From CAYXDO01 sp964463485 (GTDB taxonomy: Bacteria; Myxococcota; Kuafuiibacteriia; Kuafuiibacteriales; Kuafuiibacteriaceae), in assembly GCA_964463485.1 (NCBI GenBank), contig CAYXDO010000215.1, positions 1 through 16,523 on the forward strand: a stretch of 16,523 nucleotides of DNA. Direction: 5' to 3'. Numbering within the stretch: the stretch's first letter is position 1; each line of letters begins with the position of its first letter. The notes beneath the pieces are model-generated. The model did no database searches. It worked only from the letters and a program-made list of their open reading frames with translations, and was not told where the DNA came from. Positions 7,159-13,905 of the stretch are shown here, piece after piece. The translations under genes were made by a program, and so were the position numbers.

Positions 7159-9669
7159 TCATGGGTCGGCCGAGAGCGAAACGACCTGACCAAAACGTGT
7201 AAACAGGACGAGCTCACCGGAAGGCGCGACGACCGCGCTCGCGAGCGACGCCGGATATCGAAATACGGTCTGCCCAAAGGCGAGCGAAACCGCGCCGCCG
7301 TCGAAGGCGATCACTGCGCCATGCCGCGTACTCACGAGGTCGATCGGATAGCCGCTCGTGGATCCCGACTTCTCCCGCGGCGCCGCATGGAGCTCCAACA
7401 AGTCGCTCACCGTCGCGCCGTCTGGTCCGGCGGTACCCACGAAGAGTCGACCCTGCTCCTCGGTCTGCGACTCGTCACCCTGGCCTGCCAGCAGTGCTCG
7501 GTCCGGCGCCAGCATAAGCACATTCGTCAGCTTCGGCTGGCCCCGGTCGTCTCCGACGTTGCGCTCGTCGAAGTCGATGCCGACCTGAATGGCGCGTCGC
7601 CCAGCGATGCGCACCACCGCTCCTTCGCAGCCCACTGCCCAGGCGACCCCTCCCGCGGCCGCCACGTGACGGAACGTCGCAGACTTCGGCCCAAACGCGA
7701 AGAATTTTTCCGGACACGTCCTTCCCGACTCCTCCGGGGGCGCTCCGGTGAGCCACTCGACCGTAACTCGCTCCGGATCACCCGACCCGTGCTGGAGCCA
7801 GATCCCATAATCATCGGCGACCGCGACGTGCGTTTCGGGGTCGAGCTGGGCCACACTCACGATTCGCTCGCCGCGAGTCTCGAAAATGCGAAACGTGCTC
7901 GACGTGCTGACGAAATGCAGTGACCCCACGAGGCGAGCTCGGTCGTAGCCGCTGACGATCCAACCGTCCGCCATCGGAGCCATCCCGGTCGCTTCCACGC
8001 CGACAGGGAGGCCCGACGGTCTCACCGGCGAGAGGGTGAGTTGCTCACCCTCCGGGCTCACCTCGAAGCTCTGACCTCCATCCGCCAGCGCGAGAACGGC
8101 TTGGCCAGCCGCGACCCCCGCTGTGCTCTGGGGTGGCAGGGGACCGAGGCCGATGAGCTGCTCGAGGCCCTCCCCGCGGTCTCGCCAGAGTGTCAGGAGG
8201 GTGTCTTGCACCAGCACGGATCCCGGAACGTCCGATTTCAGCGCCCGCGCGGAAAGCGACGGCCAACTCACGAGACGCAGCGGGGGGCCGAGGTCCACCG
8301 TCAGGTCCGCGAATCGAACCCAAATCCCTCGGCGAGCCGGCCCCTCGAAGATCTCTCCACACTCTCCTTTTGGAGGGCCACTGTAGACCCTCGTAAGGGC
8401 AGCGGTCGAGGTTCCCGAGAAAATCATCGCATAACCCTCCGCTCCCCCTTCTCCGCAGGCGAGGATGCGACTTCCGAGGGTGAATAGGCGCTGAAAGCTC
8501 GCGTCCGCGTCGGACATCAGCGCCGTCCACCGACCCGTCGTTGGATCTCGTCGATGAAGACTCCCCTCGAAGGCGACGATCAACTCACCGCTTTGCGACA
8601 CCACCGCGTCGGCAGCGCCGCGGGTTCCGGGAAATCCAAGCGCCTCGTTGCCCATATCTAGGCAACCCAAGTCACCGCTCAACGGACACAAGACGAGGAC
8701 GTTCCGGCCAAAGGGGCTCTGTCCGAGGGCCAGCACCGATCCCCGTGGAGGCGCGAGCCCGAGGCTCCCAGACAGACTCCGAGGAACCCATCGCAGCGCG
8801 AGGGCGCCGTGGTGCAACATCTCTTCGAGCTGAGTCAACACGCGCTCCGGTGGAACGCCGGGGCGAAGGCGCTCGTAGCGAACCTTCGAGCGGCTGTTGG
8901 AATCCGAGCGCATCGTGAGCACGAACGGCGCGTCCGGCGGGTCCGAGAAAGCGAGGGCGTTCTTGATCGACCCCGAAGACTCTCCCGGCCAGTCGGAGAC
9001 TTCTCCCAGAGGAGCTCGAAGCGACGCCGAATCGAACGAGAACAGGCCGATCGACCCGTCGGGCAGCTCGGCGAAACGTTCGAGCGGCGAGCCCTCGGGA
9101 GCTTGGGCCAGCAAGCGAAAGTGCGTCGCCGTCGCGACCGGGAGGCCGTCGGCGGGCGGAAGGCAGGCCCCCGGCCAGGAGAGTCGCAGCGAACGGCGGA
9201 GCGCCTCCGCGGCCTCCTGCGGTTGAGTCAGCGGCTCGAGTCGATCTCCTCTCAATCTCAAGACCGCCGCGAATCCGGGAAGGGTGCAACGGTCTCCTGG
9301 AAAGACGACCATCGGCGCCGACGGAGTCGGAAATCGGCAGCGACCGCACTCGTCCTCATCCCGCCCAATCGCCCCCACTCCTCGGAGCTCCGCGTCCTCG
9401 GGCTCCCGAAGCCCACCCACCGAGAAATCCGATCGCGCGAGCCCAAAGCCGAAGAGGGACGTCTCGTCAGCCGTGGATACCGCCAACGCGTCCCCAGCGG
9501 AAGTCGTCGCGCGGGCCCACGGCTTCTCGGTGGCGCTCCCCAAGGAACCTATCACGAGGACGTCGAAGCCCGGAGGAACGCCAATCGTGACCGACTCGGG
9601 CCCGCAAGCCAGATAGGAGACGCCGAGGAGCCAAGTGACCAAGGGACCTAAACGCGACACGTCGCTCAC
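7159..9669 (-). CDS. Large exported lipoprotein C, propeller-like, unknown function
   Basis: I do not recognise this 836-aa protein. Its N-terminus is a lipoprotein-type signal (hydrophobic 9-21, C22 followed by G). Residues 25-105 form a domain shared loosely with the two upstream genes. Then comes ECGRC-x16-C-T-L-P-G-F (C108, C111, C128), which matches the first gene of the trio exactly in spacing. The rest is a long series of short segments rich in Gly, Val, Leu and Ser with recurring patterns such as GRILACGEGG, AVGCEGAVVRI and AVIAFDGGAVSLAF, as in beta-propeller or photosystem-assembly (Ycf48-like) folds; this is inference. A cysteine near residue 650 (GRTCPEK) and one about 30 residues later (WAVGC) also match the first gene. 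The GTG start overlaps the preceding stop as GTGA. No enzyme motif was seen. It is probably outer-membrane anchored. Confidence 0.8.
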   Translation of the reverse strand: MSDVSRLGPLVTWLLGVSYLACGPESVTIGVPPGFDVLVIGSLGSATEKPWARATTSAGDALAVSTADETSLFGFGLARSDFSVGGLREPEDAELRGVGAIGRDEDECGRCRFPTPSAPMVVFPGDRCTLPGFAAVLRLRGDRLEPLTQPQEAAEALRRSLRLSWPGACLPPADGLPVATATHFRLLAQAPEGSPLERFAELPDGSIGLFSFDSASLRAPLGEVSDWPGESSGSIKNALAFSDPPDAPFVLTMRSDSNSRSKVRYERLRPGVPPERVLTQLEEMLHHGALALRWVPRSLSGSLGLAPPRGSVLALGQSPFGRNVLVLCPLSGDLGCLDMGNEALGFPGTRGAADAVVSQSGELIVAFEGSLHRRDPTTGRWTALMSDADASFQRLFTLGSRILACGEGGAEGYAMIFSGTSTAALTRVYSGPPKGECGEIFEGPARRGIWVRFADLTVDLGPPLRLVSWPSLSARALKSDVPGSVLVQDTLLTLWRDRGEGLEQLIGLGPLPPQSTAGVAAGQAVLALADGGQSFEVSPEGEQLTLSPVRPSGLPVGVEATGMAPMADGWIVSGYDRARLVGSLHFVSTSSTFRIFETRGERIVSVAQLDPETHVAVADDYGIWLQHGSGDPERVTVEWLTGAPPEESGRTCPEKFFAFGPKSATFRHVAAAGGVAWAVGCEGAVVRIAGRRAIQVGIDFDERNVGDDRGQPKLTNVLMLAPDRALLAGQGDESQTEEQGRLFVGTAGPDGATVSDLLELHAAPREKSGSTSGYPIDLVSTRHGAVIAFDGGAVSLAFGQTVFRYPASLASAVVAPSGELVLFTRFGQVVSLSADP

Positions 9670-11117
9670 AAACCGATCACGGCCACGCTGGCCGGGCTCT
9701 TCATCGAACCGTCGCCCGCGCGATCGCCCGCAGAGAATACCACGCCACCGGTGAGCACGAGGCGAGTGAAGTCGGAGACCGCGACGCGGTCGGGCGCGGA
9801 GACTTGTACGGGCGGGCAGTTGGGGCCGTTTTCGCTCCAGGAGCCAAGGAGCCCCAAGTCACCCCCCAAGATCAGCCGCCCACCTCCAATCTCCAGCACC
9901 GACTGCACCTCTACGTCGAACCCGGTGTCGCCGATCGATACCCAGCCGCGCTCGCCCCGTCGGTAGACGCTCCCGTCGCTCGCGCTCATGAAGGTCCCGG
10001 CCGCCGACACCTCCAGGTCGAGCGGGGAGCTCATCGCGGGTCCCTCTACGGGCTCCACGACCCACTCGTCGCCCGATCGGAAATAGACCTCGAGCGCGGC
10101 CTGGGACGTCGCGAGAGTCTCCCGAGGCCCGACGGAGGCGAGCTGCGTGAAAGTCAGCTCGCGACTCATGGCTCGTGGGAGCGCGTGGCTTCCCAAGCTG
10201 TCGAGCCGATCTCCGTCGACGGTGAGGATTTCGACCCGCCCCAAGATGTCCGCCACGTAGAGTTCGGAGGGTTCTCGAACGGATCCCTCCATCTGGAACA
10301 ACGGCAGAGTCGCGGTCCGGGTTTGAAAAACGGGCTCTTCGACGACGAGTCTCGGCGGATCTTCGTCGAGGATGAGGTGTGCGGGCTGCACTCTCCCGAT
10401 CCCGCCGACCCAGAGGCGACCGGACGAGTCCCTCGCGGCCGAGTACAGGCCGAGTCTCCCCCGATCGATGGGTATCGGTCGAATCTCGCCGCGGGTCACG
10501 ATTCCCAGCCACCAATCTTGCTCGTGATCGGGAGGGGGACCACGGTTATACATCCCGAGGAGGACGCCCGGTTCGCCGAGCAAATCACTGATGGGTACGA
10601 TGAATTTGGCATCTCCCGAGAAGTCGTCGCCCGCAGCAAACCGGACTCTCCGGATCTCGGGAGTCAGCTCGAGACACGGGCATTCCGATTTGGCGAGGGG
10701 AGTGTTCAAGAGGTTCGTCGGTACTTCCGAGGTCTCGGTGAATTCTCCGGCCTTCCCAGAAACGACGGTGGCAGAGTAGAGCCGTTGATAGTTGGCCGGG
10801 ATCTTGGACGATCCGCTCGCTTCCGACGAGAGGGCCCAATCCCCGATCGGAGCGCAGATGACGTTTGGAGCTGCCGAGTAGACGATCGCGGTGACCTTCG
10901 TGTCGTCGCGAAGGTTCGGGATCTCGAGGCGACCGGCGGAGCCGCTCCCGACGTCCACGACGGACACGCCGAGAATTTCGGTCCCGCCGATGGACTGCAC
11001 CCCGAAGATCACACTGCGTGCGTCCGCTGGGAGCTCAGACAAGTGAACCTCGACGACGGTGTCGCCGCACGCGAAGAGAGTCGAAGCGATCGCGTACACC
11101 GTTCGCCAGCGCTTCAT
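9666..11117 (-). CDS. Exported lipoprotein B, shorter relative of A and C
   Basis: Unrecognised protein of 483 aa. The start is set at the ATG at 11117, giving MKRWRTVYAIASTLFAC, a short but proper lipoprotein signal with C17. A TTG 36 bases upstream keeps the frame open but would bury the signal. The domain after the signal (ELPADARSVIFGVQSIGGTEIL) resembles LPDDA...VQGGEVL in lipoprotein A. A CPC motif (146-148) stands where A and C have C-x2-C, but the third cysteine and the following LPxF are not apparent. The second half has propeller-like segments, for example GGGRLILGGDLGLLGSW and FSAGDRAGDGS near the end. It is about 350 residues shorter than its neighbours, mostly in the propeller part. 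Its stop overlaps the start of lipoprotein C, so the two are translated together. Confidence 0.77.
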   Translation of the reverse strand: MKRWRTVYAIASTLFACGDTVVEVHLSELPADARSVIFGVQSIGGTEILGVSVVDVGSGSAGRLEIPNLRDDTKVTAIVYSAAPNVICAPIGDWALSSEASGSSKIPANYQRLYSATVVSGKAGEFTETSEVPTNLLNTPLAKSECPCLELTPEIRRVRFAAGDDFSGDAKFIVPISDLLGEPGVLLGMYNRGPPPDHEQDWWLGIVTRGEIRPIPIDRGRLGLYSAARDSSGRLWVGGIGRVQPAHLILDEDPPRLVVEEPVFQTRTATLPLFQMEGSVREPSELYVADILGRVEILTVDGDRLDSLGSHALPRAMSRELTFTQLASVGPRETLATSQAALEVYFRSGDEWVVEPVEGPAMSSPLDLEVSAAGTFMSASDGSVYRRGERGWVSIGDTGFDVEVQSVLEIGGGRLILGGDLGLLGSWSENGPNCPPVQVSAPDRVAVSDFTRLVLTGGVVFSAGDRAGDGSMKSPASVAVIGL

Positions 11118-11198
11118 TCGCTTCTTCGTGCCCCGGGTCGATGGCGCTGGCAAGTGGAATAGCGGTGAGTTGTTTGGGCCGGTCCCGGCTCGTCAACG

Positions 11199-11215
11199 CT
11201 TCGACTGGGTCGAAG
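11199..11215 (-). other. Perfect 7-bp hairpin in the gap between lipoproteins A and B
   Basis: CTTCGAC, loop TGG, GTCGAAG: a perfect stem in the 113-base gap between the stop at 11231 and the ATG at 11117. A second small stem, GCCGG-TC-CCGGC, follows at 11178-11189. Neither is followed by a T-run on the - strand, so an intrinsic terminator is unlikely; an attenuator or processing site is possible. Confidence 0.4.
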
Positions 11216-11230
11216 AGAGCACCTCGAGCT

Positions 11231-13771
11231 TCAGCGCGGACTTACGAAGAATATTCCGCCATACTCGGTGCCAATCACCGTGGCGCCTGAATCGGAGTCA
11301 TAGGCGGCGTCGTGTACGTCCCGCTCGTCGTACCAATAGCGCTCGGATCCATAAACGCGGACCACGCTGTTCCAGCCCGCGGCCGCCCCGACCACGAGCT
11401 CCTCCAGAGGGCCGACGGCGAATCGGGGCGCTCCCGACGTCCGCGCGAACAGGCGGTGGGGCGGGCGGTTGTGAGTCTCGAGCGTCCCTATGACTTCGAC
11501 CCCATTCGGTCCGTCCGAGAAGCGGACCAACCACGCTGCCGACGGCTCCTCGTCTCGCGTGGACGTCTCCCCGAGCACCAGCGCGAGGTCAGGGGTGATC
11601 GCTCGGACCACACTCAGCGTCATGGAGTCCGGGCGCGACACCGATGGGTCGAGACGCGCCTCGAAGACTCGTCCTCGCCAGCCGGAGGGCCCGCGCCAGA
11701 GTCGGGCGATCCTGTCGCGACAACCCACCGCGAAGCCAAAGTCACCGACGGCGTCGATCGCACGCAGGGGCGATGTCCCGCGTGCGCTCTGCGCGAAGGT
11801 CGCGGCGTAGCCGCTGCACGGCGTCGGCGTCTCGATCTCTTTGGTCTTTGGATCGTCCCAGACGAGCTCGGCGGAAACGAGCTCGTCGCCGGCCAGCACC
11901 TCGAGCGCGCCCGATTGACGGAGTAAGAGCACTTCGATGCCCGCCTGCGACAAAGCGACGAAGGGAGCGCCTCCCTGTTCGAGCGTGACCGCGTGAGTGT
12001 CCTCGAAGCGCACGAGGCGGCTCCCTTCGATCGGCTCGAATCCCGCGACGAGCGGGCCGCGGTCGGTGATCACAGCAGCCATCGCGACCGAAGGGACGCC
12101 TGCGAGCGCGGACTCGACCACGGAGCTCGTGTCCGTTCGAGTCCGGAACATCCGACCCCCTCCGGCGCCCGAGAAGCCGAGGACCTCTCCGGATCCTCCC
12201 GCGGCCACCGCGATGGGTCCGAACAAGTGAGCTCTCGGTCCACTCGCCCACTCGAAGGCGCCCCCGTCGGCGCTTCGATAGCCTGTTCCACCAGGCGTCA
12301 CGGCGAAGCGGAAGCGCCCCCGGCTACGGAAGCGCCAGAGCTCGTCGGCCGACGCCAAGAGCTCGTTGGCCGAACCCAGCCGAATCCGGCCCGCTGGGTC
12401 GACCATCAACAACTTGGAGCCGCAAGCGAAGGCGACGGACTGACCCACCTCGAAGTGAGAGCCGCAGAATCTCCTCGGAATCGACGTCGTGACCCACCCC
12501 GCGCCGAGGCTTCGAGCTCGTTCGCTCGGGTCGCCTTCGAGCGACTCGCCAGCGAAGTCCCGGAGTGCAACGAAGCCGTTTCCTTCGGTCGCCCCGACGA
12601 GCACAACCCGTGTACCCACCCGCGCGCCGTCGGTGATTTCGAGCGAATCGGTCGAAGTCGATATCATTACGGTCGAAATGTCCGTGCCTACGAAGCTTCT
12701 TGGATCTCCCTTGCGACCGTAGGCCACAGCTACGGACTTCGTAGCTGCGCGATTTCCGACGCCCGCGATCAGAAGGCCCCCGCCGACCTCGACCGACGCT
12801 TTGTACGAGCTCACGTTCAGATTCAGGGACGCGCTGTCGGTCAGCTCCTCGCACGGGAGACTATCTTCCACGAACCGACAAGTGAGCCCGCCGGCAAACC
12901 GGGCCGGGAGCACCTCTCCGAGGACGCGCACCGAGCCCCCGTCGGCCTCGTCGAGATCGAAGTGGATCGTCGCGATCTGAGGTGACTCGGCGGCCCGGAC
13001 GAGACTCTCGTTCGCGAAACGGTACGCTGTCCACCGGGCGCTGCGGTCTGCCGAATGAACGGCTACCAAGAAAGAGCCGTCGTCGAAAGGAATGATGTCT
13101 TTGGCTGGACCCGGCGAAGGAAGCTCGATCCTTCCGCTCGGTGAATCATAAATCACCCTCTCGGCGCCCACCTCCAACACGTGTCCCGTCGAGGAGAGAC
13201 CCATCAGCGCCACCGAATCGTCGTCAGGAGGCCAGATCGCCCGAATCTCGCGAGGCTCGGTGAAGCGGAAACGCGGAGGATCCGGCGGGCACGGGCCCTT
13301 CGTCGTGACACGAACGTCGCGAAAAAACAGATCGGCGATCGTCGAGTCGTCGAGCGCCCCGCCGTCCACCGTGAGCGTGATGAAGCGAGGGAGTCTACAA
13401 GACTCCCCGGGACCAACTCTCCACGGAGGCTCGTCGGTGGGCCAAAGGCAGCGCGCACAGTCTGCCGGGGCAGCTTCGCCCGTCGCCGCACCGACTCCGG
13501 CCGAGTCGAACCCTGCCAGCAACTCGACGTCCGCGCGCTGCACCGCGGCAACCACCCAGCGGGTGTCTTCGCCAAGGAGGGGACTGGTCGCCGGCGGAGG
13601 ACCAGCGGAGACCGAGAGGACCTCGCCCCCTTGAACGCTGGCCGCGACGTAGAAAACAGCGTCGTCCGGCAGCTCGAGCGCCGCTCGGTCGAAGCAACTC
13701 AGCACGAGCAGGCAGCACGTCGGCGGAGCAAATGGAAGCCAACACGGAGGGCACGAAGGACTCTTCTTCAA
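11231..13771 (-). CDS. Large exported lipoprotein A, propeller-like, unknown function
   Basis: Unrecognised; about 846 aa from the TTG at 13771. That start gives MKKSPSC..., a basic end followed by a cysteine-rich hydrophobic stretch and the lipobox LLVLSC (C26). The frame is open back to 13918, but the part before 13771 is a dispersed-type repeat and would place more than 50 residues before the signal. GAGGGA stands two bases before the TTG, a cramped ribosome site, so the start is uncertain. The mature protein begins with LPDDAVFYVAASVQGG, then DCARC-x16-C-R-L-P-R-F (C105, C108, C125), as in lipoprotein C. A cysteine near 652 and GFAVGC about 30 residues later also match C. The remainder is beta-rich, propeller-like by inference. 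It is 134 bases downstream of the GH31 gene and may start its own transcript. Confidence 0.75.
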   Translation of the reverse strand: MKKSPSCPPCWLPFAPPTCCLLVLSCFDRAALELPDDAVFYVAASVQGGEVLSVSAGPPPATSPLLGEDTRWVVAAVQRADVELLAGFDSAGVGAATGEAAPADCARCLWPTDEPPWRVGPGESCRLPRFITLTVDGGALDDSTIADLFFRDVRVTTKGPCPPDPPRFRFTEPREIRAIWPPDDDSVALMGLSSTGHVLEVGAERVIYDSPSGRIELPSPGPAKDIIPFDDGSFLVAVHSADRSARWTAYRFANESLVRAAESPQIATIHFDLDEADGGSVRVLGEVLPARFAGGLTCRFVEDSLPCEELTDSASLNLNVSSYKASVEVGGGLLIAGVGNRAATKSVAVAYGRKGDPRSFVGTDISTVMISTSTDSLEITDGARVGTRVVLVGATEGNGFVALRDFAGESLEGDPSERARSLGAGWVTTSIPRRFCGSHFEVGQSVAFACGSKLLMVDPAGRIRLGSANELLASADELWRFRSRGRFRFAVTPGGTGYRSADGGAFEWASGPRAHLFGPIAVAAGGSGEVLGFSGAGGGRMFRTRTDTSSVVESALAGVPSVAMAAVITDRGPLVAGFEPIEGSRLVRFEDTHAVTLEQGGAPFVALSQAGIEVLLLRQSGALEVLAGDELVSAELVWDDPKTKEIETPTPCSGYAATFAQSARGTSPLRAIDAVGDFGFAVGCRDRIARLWRGPSGWRGRVFEARLDPSVSRPDSMTLSVVRAITPDLALVLGETSTRDEEPSAAWLVRFSDGPNGVEVIGTLETHNRPPHRLFARTSGAPRFAVGPLEELVVGAAAGWNSVVRVYGSERYWYDERDVHDAAYDSDSGATVIGTEYGGIFFVSPR

Positions 13772-13815
13772 AATCCCTCTGTGTTCTCTGTGTTCCTGCT
13801 CCGTGCCCTCTGTGG
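13739..13815. repeat. CACAGAG-type palindromic element overlapping a gene start
   Basis: On the - strand the element reads CCACAGAGGGCACGGAG, then CACAGAGAACACAGAGGGA, and ends in an imperfect inverted copy of its beginning (CTTCGTGCCCTCCGTGTTGG). The arms are 13739-13758 and 13799-13815. The short direct repeats and inverted ends mark a REP- or MITE-like element. From memory, very similar CACAGAG strings are scattered between genes in many environmental bacteria; I could not check this. It covers the 5' end of the lipoprotein A gene and supplies its apparent start and ribosome site. Confidence 0.65.
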
Positions 13816-13905
13816 TCTTCCCAAGGACGAGTGATGATCGTGGATACATCGCGCAACTTGGCCGTGCACCCACTCGAGTCAGACCGACGGTTTTCTGCCA
13901 GACGC

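Noticed and set aside
9804..11162. Long + strand open frame (452 residues) opposite lipoprotein B
   Set aside because: Low-complexity, Arg/Asp-rich translation with no signal or domain; the - strand protein has a proper signal and homology to its neighbours.
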